DNA of 64,000 nt. Source: Natrinema sp. SYSU A 869 (GTDB lineage: Archaea > Halobacteriota > Halobacteria > Halobacteriales > Natrialbaceae). Below the pieces are notes generated by a model. That model did not search any database. It was given only the letters and a program-made list of their open reading frames with translations, and had not been told where the DNA came from. Shown piece by piece: positions 1-7,671 of this stretch. Where the stretch lies: positions 2,294,001 to 2,358,000 of the forward strand of contig NZ_CP082249.1 of assembly GCF_019879105.1 (NCBI RefSeq), written 5' to 3'. How positions within the stretch are numbered: the stretch's first letter is position 1; each line of letters begins with the position of its first letter. The translations under genes were made by a program, and so were the position numbers.

Positions 1-268
1 GTCATTTAAACTGACAGACAGCGTTTCGACGCGAAATTATCGGACCCCGTTTCCGGGGTCGAATTTTCACTCCTTCCGACGAGTCGCAGTACTCGAGCAG
101 TGCGGCCTCTCTGCGTTCGGATTCGCGACTTCCGAATCGATTTCCCCGCAAGTGTCCCGGACCGGTTTGGAGCGCCGGCTCGCCAGCGAGTAGCGATCGA
201 TTCGCGTAGTCACGTCGGTCCGCATACCGCTTGCCGAACGTGACGGTTCCGTCGTTCACCTCATCTTT

Positions 269-292
269 ATACTTGAAAATCTCTTCAAGTAT
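269..292. promoter_or_regulatory. Perfect 9-bp inverted repeat in the ars upstream region
   Basis: ATACTTGAA and TTCAAGTAT are separated by 6 nt. The repeat lies about 110 nt upstream of the arsR start in a 400-nt stretch in which I find no convincing gene. It could be a distal operator or part of a divergent promoter running off the left edge. The symmetry is seen directly; the function is inferred. Confidence 0.4.
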
Positions 293-368
293 CATATCGC
301 AATTACTGCTAGATCTCCGATCTAATTGTCCTATATCGCTCTATCGGGCCTATATAGATTCCTACCGC

Positions 369-387
369 AACTATTAATTGAATAGTT
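369..387 (+). promoter_or_regulatory. Candidate ArsR operator over the ars TATA box
   Basis: AACTATT and AATAGTT form a perfect 7-bp inverted repeat with a 5-nt spacer. It covers the AT-rich TATTAAT element that sits about 30 nt before the arsR ATG, where the TATA box of a leaderless haloarchaeal gene is expected. A dimeric winged-helix repressor bound here would block TBP. That autoregulation is inferred from position and from ArsR family behaviour. Confidence 0.5.
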
Positions 388-403
388 CTGCAACTCACTG
401 CCG

Positions 404-814
404 ATGGCACAAGCGACGGAACGGTTACAACGGTATCTCGAGGACGAACTCGAGGCATGCCGAGACGAGGACGTCGATCGACGTGTCGACGAACTCGAAG
501 CGCTCGAGGCGGCCCTCGGCCCGGAGCGGGTATCGGCCGAACTCGACGTGCTCTCGGCACTGGGGAACGAGACGCGATATCGGCTGGTCCGGGTCCTCGT
601 CGCGGCTCGAGAGGAACTCTGCGTTTGCGAGCTTCACGCGGTCGTCGACGTGACCGAGAGCGGGCTCAGTCACGCGCTCTCGCGGCTCGTCGATGCGGGC
701 TTGGCCGATGGCCGGAAGGACGGCCGCTGGAAGAAGTATCGAGCGACCAATCGAGCGGTGGCTCTCGTAACCGTCCTCGGGGGAAGCGTCACGGGGGACG
801 GGACCGATGAGTAA
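404..814 (+). CDS. arsR: ArsR-family metalloid-responsive transcriptional repressor
   Basis: A 136-aa winged-helix regulator. An acidic N-terminal extension (about 45 residues) precedes the ArsR fold; the recognition region reads VTESGLSHALSRLVDAGL and is followed by a basic wing (GRKDGRWKKYR). The ELCVCEL signature supplies the Cys73/Cys75 pair that in ArsR proteins binds As(III)/Sb(III) and releases DNA. It is first in a three-gene operon and its end overlaps the ACR3 start by 8 nt, so the two are translationally coupled. It probably represses its own promoter through the inverted repeat at 369-387. The ATG choice fits a leaderless transcript. Confidence 0.9.
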   Translation: MAQATERLQRYLEDELEACRDEDVDRRVDELEALEAALGPERVSAELDVLSALGNETRYRLVRVLVAAREELCVCELHAVVDVTESGLSHALSRLVDAGLADGRKDGRWKKYRATNRAVALVTVLGGSVTGDGTDE

Positions 815-1967
815 CGTGACCCACGAGCACGGGCCGAACTGCGGCTGTGAGAGCTGTGGCGATCCGCAGTCGATGGACTTTCTGGACAAGTATCTGACCG
901 TGTGGATCTTCGCGGCGATGGCCGTCGGCGTCGGGCTTGGCTACGTCGCGCCGTCGGTGACTGCACCGATTCGTGACCTCCACTTCGTGGAGATCGGGCT
1001 GGTGGTGATGATGTACCCACCGCTGGCGAAGGCGGACTACTCGCGGCTCCCGACAGTGTTCAGCAACTGGCGGGTGCTCGGCCTGAGCCTCGTTCAGAAC
1101 TGGCTCATCGGGCCGACGCTGATGTTCGGGCTGGCGGTGTTTTTCTTTAGCGGGCTCGTGCCCGGTCTGCCGGCCCGTCCCGAGTACTTCCTCGGACTCG
1201 TCTTCATCGGAATGGCCCGGTGTATCGCGATGGTGCTCGTCTGGAACGAGCTTGCGGAGGGCTCAACCGAGTACGTGACCGGGCTGGTCGCGTTCAACAG
1301 CCTCTTTCAGATCGTCACCTACGGCGTGTACGTCTGGTTCTTCGGCCTGGTCCTCCCCCCGCTACTGGGGATGGAGACGCTCGTGGCCGGGATCACGACG
1401 TTCAACGTCTCGCCTGAGCAGGTGTTCTTCGCCATCGTCGTCTTTCTCGGTATCCCCTTTGCGGGCGGGATTCTTACCCGCTACGTCGGCACTCGGACCA
1501 AGGGTGAGGAGTGGTACGACGAGGAGTTCGTCCCGAAGATCGACCCCCTGACGCTGGTCGCACTGCTGTTTACCATCGTCGTGATGTTCGCCACGCAGGG
1601 AGAACATATCGTCGCCGCACCGGGCGATGTCCTCCTGATCGCCGTCCCGCTGACGATCTACTTCGTCGTCATGTTCCTCGTGAGCTTCGGCATGGGTCGC
1701 GGCATCGGTGCCGACTACTCGACGACGACCGCGATCGGCTTCACCGCGGCCTCGAACAACTTCGAACTGGCCATCGCCGTCGCCGTCGCCGTCTTCGGCG
1801 TCGGCTCGAGTGTCGCCTTCGCGACCGTTGTCGGCCCGCTCATCGAGGTGCCCGTCTTGCTCGCGCTGGTCCACGTCGCGCTGTACTTCCAGCGGAAATT
1901 CGACTGGCGCGGACTCGATACCGGCAGCCTCGACGAGACACCGTCCGAAGTGGCCACCGACGACTAA
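807..1967 (+). CDS. acr3: ACR3-family arsenite efflux transporter
   Basis: A 386-aa membrane protein with about ten hydrophobic segments. The ACR3 signature GMARCIAMVLVWNELAEG (about residues 132-149) contains the conserved membrane cysteine needed for arsenite transport, and a late segment has the typical TAASNNFELAIAVAVAVFG. It should export As(III) across the cytoplasmic membrane. The start overlaps arsR by 8 nt. Unusual for the family is a hydrophilic N-terminus with Cys12, Cys14 and Cys17 next to His6 and His8, which looks able to bind a metalloid or metal. No arsA-type ATPase is nearby, as expected for an ACR3 system. Confidence 0.92.
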   Translation: MSNVTHEHGPNCGCESCGDPQSMDFLDKYLTVWIFAAMAVGVGLGYVAPSVTAPIRDLHFVEIGLVVMMYPPLAKADYSRLPTVFSNWRVLGLSLVQNWLIGPTLMFGLAVFFFSGLVPGLPARPEYFLGLVFIGMARCIAMVLVWNELAEGSTEYVTGLVAFNSLFQIVTYGVYVWFFGLVLPPLLGMETLVAGITTFNVSPEQVFFAIVVFLGIPFAGGILTRYVGTRTKGEEWYDEEFVPKIDPLTLVALLFTIVVMFATQGEHIVAAPGDVLLIAVPLTIYFVVMFLVSFGMGRGIGADYSTTTAIGFTAASNNFELAIAVAVAVFGVGSSVAFATVVGPLIEVPVLLALVHVALYFQRKFDWRGLDTGSLDETPSEVATDD

Positions 1968-1985
1968 CCATTACAGAACCACAGC

Positions 1986-2432
1986 ATGTCTTCCAACGCC
2001 GATTCCGACGACCCGATTCGCATCGCCTTCATGTGCGTCCAGAACGCTGGCCGCTCCCAGATGTCCACCGCGTTTGCCGAACGTGAGCGCGACCGTCGTG
2101 GCCTCGCGGACCGCGTCGAAATTCTGACCGGGGGAACTCATCCCGCCGACAGCGTTCACGAGGGCGTAATCGACGTGATGGACGAGGTCGGCGTCGACCT
2201 GTCCGACCGAACACCGCGGGAGATCACTCTCGACGAACTCCGCTCGTGTGACACTGTGGCGACGATGGGCTGTTCAACGCTTGAGGTCGGCGACGTGGGC
2301 GAAGACGTCGATATCCGCGACTGGGCGCTCGACGATCCGGATGGTTGCGATCTCGAGGCGGTCCGCGAGATCCGCGCCGAGATCGAGCAGCGGGTCGCTG
2401 CGCTGTTCGACGAGTTTAGTTCACTCGAATGA
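1986..2432 (+). CDS. arsC: Arsenate reductase, low-molecular-weight phosphatase type
   Basis: A 148-aa protein opening with the CX5R phosphatase loop CVQNAGRS (Cys17, Arg23) that binds arsenate and supplies the nucleophilic cysteine. A second conserved cysteine follows in MGCSTLEV, and the acid-loop region DWALDDPDG contains the general-acid Asp. It reduces As(V) to As(III), the substrate of the ACR3 pump encoded 18 nt upstream. LMW-PTP-like ArsC enzymes usually take electrons from thioredoxin; no dedicated thioredoxin gene is present here. Last gene of the ars operon. Confidence 0.92.
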   Translation: MSSNADSDDPIRIAFMCVQNAGRSQMSTAFAERERDRRGLADRVEILTGGTHPADSVHEGVIDVMDEVGVDLSDRTPREITLDELRSCDTVATMGCSTLEVGDVGEDVDIRDWALDDPDGCDLEAVREIRAEIEQRVAALFDEFSSLE

Positions 2433-2523
2433 GAACGGGACCGTTATGAGAGCATCGCCGTTTGTGAAGTCGTCGTCGCCGCACGAGTGGTTCAACCCAG
2501 CGTCGATGCACCACATCCGCGGA

Positions 2524-3771
2524 TCAGTCGTTGGTGATGTGGAAGTTCGGCGATTCGGAGCGTGGTGCTGCTTCTTCGAGAAACCGCACCGATGGACTGG
2601 CAACGAATGCCATGAGCGAGGCGAGGAATACCGGGGTGATACTCGCACCGTCCGTCAGCGCGATCGCGATAAGCGCGGAGGAGAGCGGGGTCCCGGTAAC
2701 GACGGAGTTGAACGCCGCCATCCCCGCGAGCATCGCTAACCCCGGTGGAAGACCGGGAACGACGAGTGCGGTCGCCTGACCGACGAGCGCGCCCATGAAC
2801 ATGTGTGGAATGATGAGTCCACCGATCCAATTGCCATGAATCGTAAACGCGGCGGCGATCATGACTGCACCGAGGGTCACCAGTAGCGTCCCGAGCGAGA
2901 AACTTCCCTCCAGAAGGACGTTCATCTTCGAGCCGCCGTAGAAGTATGACAGTGGCACGAGCCACCCGAGGACGCCGATCACTGCGCCCGCGACCGTCGT
3001 TTTGACGTACACGGCGGGTGAGAGGCCGCGAAATGAATTCCCAATTCGAGAGAACAGCTGCGAGTACACGAGACCGAACGGAATACAGACGACACCGACG
3101 GCAGTGGCCCACCCCAACTGTGGAATCGTCACCGGAACGAGCGATGCCGTTTCCCAGACGGGAAACAGGTGCATCCCGCCGAACGTGGCCTCGGTCAGAT
3201 AGCCGGCAAACGAGGCAACGAACGTCGGAATAATCGCTTCGTAATACTCGAGGCCGCGCCTATGTGGTAACTCGAGCCAGAGGAGTGCGCCGCCGATCGG
3301 CGCGCCTAGGATCGTCCCGAATCCTGCACCCATGCCGGCGAGGGTCAGCAGTTTCGTGGAGTTTTCGAAGCCAACTATATCCGAGATGTACGTCCCGAAC
3401 GAGCCGCCAACGACCGACATGACGCCTTCGGGACCTGCATTCTGTCCGGCGATTAGCCCGATCAGGCCGACGGGGAGAATCGGGATGTTGTCCTCGAGGT
3501 CGACCCGACCCTCAGTGTGGAACTGCTGGACGAGCGCGGCGAGCGCTCCCGGATAGAACGTACTGTAAAGAATCCCGCCGATGAGAATTCCCGCACCGAT
3601 GCTCACGGGAATGCGCCAGTACGTCGCAGCGAAGAGTTCCCAGAGATGATGTTTTAGGAAGAGCCAGACGACGCGAAACGCCGTCGCAACGAGCCCGACG
3701 CCGACGCCCAGGATGGCGGCGACGATGAGCATATGATGGAAATCGCGCTCGTTCAATCGGATGCTATCCAT
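2524..3771 (-). CDS. CLC-family chloride channel/transporter-like protein
   Basis: A 415-aa integral membrane protein with the CLC-type pseudo-repeat. Visible signatures are NAGPEGVMSVVGGSFG, a variant of the G(K/R)EGP ion-binding loop, and a GGLIIP segment standing for GxFxP. The first selectivity motif GSGIP is not recognisable (PGALAAL lies in that place), so ion specificity is uncertain and it may belong to a CLC-like ion channel subfamily. No CBS domains follow the membrane part. It is the last of three minus-strand genes after a stress protein and an HPP protein, a set that may deal with anion or osmotic stress. Confidence 0.8.
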   Translation of the reverse strand: MDSIRLNERDFHHMLIVAAILGVGVGLVATAFRVVWLFLKHHLWELFAATYWRIPVSIGAGILIGGILYSTFYPGALAALVQQFHTEGRVDLEDNIPILPVGLIGLIAGQNAGPEGVMSVVGGSFGTYISDIVGFENSTKLLTLAGMGAGFGTILGAPIGGALLWLELPHRRGLEYYEAIIPTFVASFAGYLTEATFGGMHLFPVWETASLVPVTIPQLGWATAVGVVCIPFGLVYSQLFSRIGNSFRGLSPAVYVKTTVAGAVIGVLGWLVPLSYFYGGSKMNVLLEGSFSLGTLLVTLGAVMIAAAFTIHGNWIGGLIIPHMFMGALVGQATALVVPGLPPGLAMLAGMAAFNSVVTGTPLSSALIAIALTDGASITPVFLASLMAFVASPSVRFLEEAAPRSESPNFHITND

Positions 3772-3841
3772 TACGCGTCAGTAGCGCTGGCGGGGTCACT
3801 ATATTTACGTTCTCTAGTCGATCCATTGGTTCACTCACCTC

Positions 3842-4264
3842 TCATCGCTGGACCGCGAGAACGGGAACGTCTCCGTCCCGAAGGACGCGTTCAGTGACGC
3901 TTCCCATGAGAAATCGGCCGACACCAGAGCGGCCGTGGGTACTCATCACGATGAGATCGATATCGTGATCTTCTGCGTACGTCAGGATCGTCCGGGCCGG
4001 GTCGCCCATTTCGACTGTACCGACCGCATGGATATCGCGCGACAGCGCCTCCTCGACGATACGTTGCGTCGAATCGTTCCCTTCGTCGCGGAGCGTTTCC
4101 AGTTTCTCGTCGCCCTGACCGACAATGGTGGTGCTTTCGCTCTTTTCGACGACCGTCAGGACATGGACGGTCGCGTCGTACCGTTCCCCGAGGCTGTAAG
4201 CGTGGTTCGCCGCGTGTATCGCCGCCTCGCTTCCGTCAGTCGGAACGAGCACTGCGTCGTACAT
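3842..4264 (-). CDS. Universal stress protein (UspA family)
   Basis: A 140-aa single-domain Usp protein. The ATP-binding signature G-2x-G-9x-G(S/T) is present near the C-terminus (STHGRSGVGRFLMGSVTERV), and the N-terminus MYDAVLVPTDGSE is typical. It probably dimerises in the cytoplasm and binds ATP or AMP. It lies 70 nt upstream of the CLC-like gene on the same strand, so co-transcription and a role in modulating or protecting membrane transport are plausible but inferred. Confidence 0.9.
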   Translation of the reverse strand: MYDAVLVPTDGSEAAIHAANHAYSLGERYDATVHVLTVVEKSESTTIVGQGDEKLETLRDEGNDSTQRIVEEALSRDIHAVGTVEMGDPARTILTYAEDHDIDLIVMSTHGRSGVGRFLMGSVTERVLRDGDVPVLAVQR

Positions 4265-4414
4265 ACACCAACTAACACCGGGGACCGACTAATATGCTGT
4301 CGAGGATCGCCCCCTATCTTCGGAGCAGCGACACCGTCTCGTCCAGACACGAGTTCACGACGAATGACGACTCCGTGTCGGTGTTCAGGGTAATCCAACA
4401 ACTGACCGACCGAT

Positions 4415-4921
4415 TCAACGGCTGATCGGGACGTATTCACCGAACGACCACTCGTGGAGTACCAGTTTGTGGATTGTGACGAGGACGACGATGGCGAGCA
4501 TGATGAACGCGCCGTCAGCGAGTGACGAGAGAAATCCGAGCGAGACGATTAGCGTCGTCGCACAGGCCGGCGGGTGGACGGTGTCGGTCGCGAGCATCCC
4601 GCCCGACGTGAGCATCACGGCGAAGACACCACTGGCGGCGAGTCGTAACTGCGCGGTCGCGAGCATCGGTCTGGCCGTCGTGACGCCGAGGCCAGCCGCA
4701 ACTGAGTGATATGCTATCAACCCGGCCACGACGCCGATGAGATGACCGCCGACAACCCGTCGGGACGTGGTCACCTCGCTGTCCCGAACTGTGGCTAACA
4801 GGAAGGCGGAGGGGCCGAGGCTCGGAAAGATGAGGGTCCGTCCAGTGACCCAGGCAAGCACGCCCAGAATCGTGAGAAGTACGCCGGAATACAGGGTCGA
4901 AAATGCTATTCCTTCCCTCAT
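4415..4921 (-). CDS. HPP-family integral membrane protein
   Basis: A 168-aa protein with four to five predicted membrane helices and the family motif HPPACATTLI near residue 127. An early FPSLGPSAFLL segment is also characteristic. Some HPP proteins have been implicated in nitrite transport into chloroplasts or cyanobacteria, but the family is poorly characterised and I do not assign a substrate. It heads the minus-strand group that includes the Usp and CLC-like genes. A perfect palindrome lies 30-43 nt upstream of its start. Confidence 0.82.
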   Translation of the reverse strand: MREGIAFSTLYSGVLLTILGVLAWVTGRTLIFPSLGPSAFLLATVRDSEVTTSRRVVGGHLIGVVAGLIAYHSVAAGLGVTTARPMLATAQLRLAASGVFAVMLTSGGMLATDTVHPPACATTLIVSLGFLSSLADGAFIMLAIVVLVTIHKLVLHEWSFGEYVPISR

Positions 4922-4950
4922 TACGGTATCCTATTGGCAGTACGCACAGA

Positions 4951-4964
4951 TAGGTGTTCACCTA
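4951..4964 (-). promoter_or_regulatory. 14-bp palindrome upstream of the HPP gene
   Basis: TAGGTG-TT-CACCTA is perfectly symmetric and lies 30-43 nt before the HPP start codon, at or just above the expected TATA/BRE position of a leaderless promoter. It is a candidate operator for the HPP-Usp-CLC group. No neighbouring regulator other than ArsR is evident. Confidence 0.4.
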
Positions 4965-5101
4965 ACATTGGTACTCTCGACGATACGCTGTTCACTCTAG
5001 GGTCGCGTTAGCGTCCGTCAACGTAGCCCTGCTGGCGGAGTCATCCGCCGATCCACTGCGAGAGCCCTGCCGAAAACGTAAGGAGACCGGGCTTCGGAGG
5101 A

Positions 5102-6133
5102 ATGGTCGTGACGCTTGCTGGTGCCGTTGCGACGGGTCCGGATCTCCTCCGACTTGTCGCCATCCCCGTCTTCGCCTGGACTGCCTACCGCGACATCGAG
5201 ACCAGACGGGTCTCGAGCACCGTCTGGATCCCCCTCACGCTGCTGGGAACTGCGTTGCTGGTCTGGGATGGCTGGCTAGCCTGGAGCGCCGGCGGGACCG
5301 CTTGGACCTACGAGTTCCTGATCCCGACGGCGATCAGTCTCGGATTGGTCGTCCCCATCGCCTACCTGTTCTGGTGGTTCGGCGGCTTCGGCGGGGCCGA
5401 CGCAAAGGCCTTGCTCGTCCTCGCGGTCCTCTTCCCGACGTTTCCAGAGTATGCGCTCGGCTCGTGGACGCTCCCACTCGAGTCGCCGCCGACGATCGGC
5501 ACGTTCTCGTTTACGATCCTGACGAACGCCGTCCTCGTGGGCGTTGTGCTCCCGCTCGTCCTCGCCGTTCGCAACGCCGCCGCGGGCCGGATCGCGCCGG
5601 TCATGTTTGTCGGTTGGCCGATCTCTTGGGAGCGGATTCCGGAGACCCACGGCCGCCTGCTCGAGACGCCGGCGGGCCTTTCCCGCGGCGGCCTCGACCT
5701 CGACGCGCTGCGGATGTACCTCCGCTGGCGGGGGCTCTCGCTGGCCGAGTTGCGCGAGCGACCCGAGCCATACCGGAACCCGGCGACCCTGCCCGCCGAG
5801 CCGAACCCGCCGACCGACGGCGCGGTGACCGCGGACGTGACCGTTCGTGGAGACGGCGGCGCACTCGAGTCGGACGCCGACGAGACGGGGCTTGAGCAGG
5901 GTTCGGAGACCGCCCCCGAGTACGGCGATCCCTGGGGTGCCGAGGCGTTCCTGGACGACATCGACGGCTCGGCCTACGGCACGACACCCGAAACGCTTCG
6001 TGACGGTCTCGAGGTCCTCGCGACTGAAGAGACGGTCTGGATCTCGCCGGGGACGCCGTTTCTCGTCCCGATCTTCGTCGGACTGGTGATCGCGCTGGTG
6101 TACGGCGATCTGTTGCTCGGAACGCTGTTCTAA
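5102..6133 (+). CDS. pibD: Archaeal prepilin/preflagellin peptidase (A24 family)
   Basis: A 343-aa membrane aspartyl peptidase. The two catalytic aspartates are recognisable: one in YRDIETRRV after the first helix (about residue 30) and one in GGFGGADAKAL (about residue 101), the archaeal form of GxGD. Membrane segments fill residues 1-165. A hydrophilic acidic region (about 200-315) and one C-terminal helix follow, the layout I expect for haloarchaeal PibD. It cleaves type III signal peptides of pilins and archaellins at the cytoplasmic membrane face. No pilin gene is in the window. Symbol by family resemblance. Confidence 0.85.
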   Translation: MVVTLAGAVATGPDLLRLVAIPVFAWTAYRDIETRRVSSTVWIPLTLLGTALLVWDGWLAWSAGGTAWTYEFLIPTAISLGLVVPIAYLFWWFGGFGGADAKALLVLAVLFPTFPEYALGSWTLPLESPPTIGTFSFTILTNAVLVGVVLPLVLAVRNAAAGRIAPVMFVGWPISWERIPETHGRLLETPAGLSRGGLDLDALRMYLRWRGLSLAELRERPEPYRNPATLPAEPNPPTDGAVTADVTVRGDGGALESDADETGLEQGSETAPEYGDPWGAEAFLDDIDGSAYGTTPETLRDGLEVLATEETVWISPGTPFLVPIFVGLVIALVYGDLLLGTLF

Positions 6134-6213
6134 TAGTAGGGGCGACACGCTCTCATTTTTCAATACCCGTAGTGAGTATCAGTGAACCGCGTATCACTCC
6201 GACTGATCACTCG

Positions 6214-6383
6214 ATGTGGGTGGCGCGCGCTGTGCCGCGGTGAAGTCGCTGACGAACTGTGGCTCGAACTTGCGCGAGGGACAAGCAGACGAATGTGGTC
6301 CGAGAGATTTTCGGTCTCTCGTCATCAAGCGAAGCCGTCGGCTTCGCGGACAGGGCGATTCCCTGTTGCTACGATAGGAGAAC
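6214..6383 (+). repeat. Structured dispersed repeat, copy A (divergent)
   Basis: This copy matches the family at its ends (GGTGGCGCGCGCTGTG at the left; GGGCGATTCCCTG and GCTACGATAG at the right) and around GCGAGGGA. Its two right-hand hairpins have different sequences: CGAGAGA/TCTCTCG at 6301-6321 and GCGAAGCC/GGCTTCGC at 6329-6347. Pairing kept while sequence changes points to selection on structure. It lies between the prepilin peptidase and a small membrane protein gene; I see no gene inside it. Confidence 0.65.
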
Positions 6384-6511
6384 ACTACATTCTGATATCA
6401 TTCCTATCGATTTTGTCGGTCAGTGTAAATTGCATGTTCCAGCCCGCCGACTCGACTGCAGGCGTTCCAGAGACCGAAAGCAACGTCTCAACTGCTGCTA
6501 TCGAGAACCCC

Positions 6512-6739
6512 CTACAGCGTCCGCTCGTACAGCGGGACGAGCACCGTCCAAAAGAGCACGAATGCAACGCCGACGCTAATCAGCGCGAGCCACGGATCGC
6601 CCCTGCCGGTCGGGGCACCCGTCGCGAGGAGGACGAAGGTGCCGGCGAACAGCAGACAGCAGACGAGGACGCTGCCGAGCTCGAGGACCGTGGCGACGGG
6701 GTGGGCGCGAACCTGAGCAACGATGCCGGCGAGAGCCAT
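6512..6739 (-). CDS. Small two-helix membrane protein
   Basis: A 75-aa protein beginning MALAGIVAQVRAHPV with two hydrophobic segments (about residues 16-35 and 48-67) joined by a short polar loop, GAPTGRGDP. I chose the internal ATG because the frame upstream of it is arginine-rich and unlike the acidic haloarchaeal norm. It resembles short haloarchaeal hypothetical membrane proteins; no function is assigned. A 190-nt spacer separates it from the HIT gene upstream on the same strand. Confidence 0.65.
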   Translation of the reverse strand: MALAGIVAQVRAHPVATVLELGSVLVCCLLFAGTFVLLATGAPTGRGDPWLALISVGVAFVLFWTVLVPLYERTL

Positions 6740-6931
6740 ACGCGAGGCTCGCACGCGGACGGCAAAAACGTCACGACAATCCGGCCGCCGACGGCGCAAG
6801 GATGTCGCCGCGAACATAGTCGTGGATCGCCGATAGCACACGCTCGAGCGCGTGTCTCTGGCCTTGGTCGCGAGCGGCGCTCGAGTCGCGCTCGAAGTTG
6901 AGAAGCGAGGTCGAGACCGCCCATTGTCGGG

Positions 6932-7351
6932 TCAGGCTCGAGACTCGATATCGGCGGCGATCTCGTCGAGTTCGTCGTCTTCAAGGTCGGCCGGACCGCC
7001 GAACATGGCGTGAATGGGGCCGCCACCGTCGCCTTCGAAACGGGGGACGATGTGGCAGTGGACGTGCGGGACCTCTTGTCCGGCTTCCTCGCCGTTGTTG
7101 AACGCGACGGTCGTCGCGTCGGCGTCGACGCTTTCCTCGACGGCCGGTACCATGCGATGGACGGTGGCGTAGAGATCCGCTGCAATGTCCTCGGGGACAT
7201 CGTTCAGCCGCTCGTACTCGTCTTTGGGGATCACCAGCGTATGACCCTGGGCCAGCGGGTTGGCGTCGAGGAAGGCCATCGTCGTCTCGTCTTCGTACAC
7301 GATCCGCGCGGGGATCTCCCCCTCGATGATCTGACTGAAGATTGTACTCAT
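6932..7351 (-). CDS. HIT-family nucleotide hydrolase/transferase
   Basis: A 139-aa histidine-triad protein. The catalytic HxHxHxx motif appears as HVHCHIVPR near residue 100; the N-terminal CxxC zinc pair seen in some members is absent (STIFSQIIEGEIPARIVYED). HIT enzymes of this Hint-like group hydrolyse nucleoside phosphoramidates or dinucleoside polyphosphates in the cytoplasm. The acidic C-terminal tail (DLEDDELDEIAADIE) is typical of haloarchaeal members. Its upstream region 7352-7671 separates it from a divergent operon. Confidence 0.92.
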   Translation of the reverse strand: MSTIFSQIIEGEIPARIVYEDETTMAFLDANPLAQGHTLVIPKDEYERLNDVPEDIAADLYATVHRMVPAVEESVDADATTVAFNNGEEAGQEVPHVHCHIVPRFEGDGGGPIHAMFGGPADLEDDELDEIAADIESRA

Positions 7352-7671
7352 GTGCGAGTGTGTGTTGGCCCGCTGTAAGAAGCTTACTCGCCGCGGTGCG
7401 TCTCAGCTGGCCGGTGGGTTTCCGACCGGGGCGGCGCGAACCCGAGAGCCCCATCGCGTAGACGACTGTCTCTCCCCATTGGGAATTGTAACTCTATCTG
7501 GGAATGTTATTTAACAAATAAATTTATTCGGCCGAACAGTACTGAAAACGTTATTGGACTGGCCGGCGTAGTCTTATTATCGGTTGGTTTGCTCGATGAG
7601 GTTCAGCGAACTGTTGGATCACATCGACCGGCCAACAGCGCCCACGGGTGCGCTCTTCGGTGATTCACAGC
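7352..7671. promoter_or_regulatory. Intergenic divergent promoter region, AT-rich core at 7505-7528
   Basis: This 320-nt gap separates the HIT gene (minus) from the glycerophosphotransferase-like operon (plus). It holds an AT-rich block TTATTTAACAAATAAATTTA near 7506 that could contain TATA elements for either direction. I see no gene or repeat here. The distance from this block to the plus-strand ATG (about 150 nt) means that transcript would carry a leader. Confidence 0.35.

Noticed and set aside
2-295. A 97-codon minus-strand frame at the left edge
   Set aside because: The translation is Arg-rich, not acidic like its neighbours, contains no motif, and its first codons lie inside the inverted repeat at 269-292. 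No promoter supports it.
6747-6931. A minus-strand frame reading LLNFERDSSAARDQGQRH and on to a stop at about 6777
   Set aside because: It looks mildly haloarchaeal in composition but has no ATG, GTG or TTG start in frame before running into the HIT gene. It could be a gene remnant, not a supported gene.
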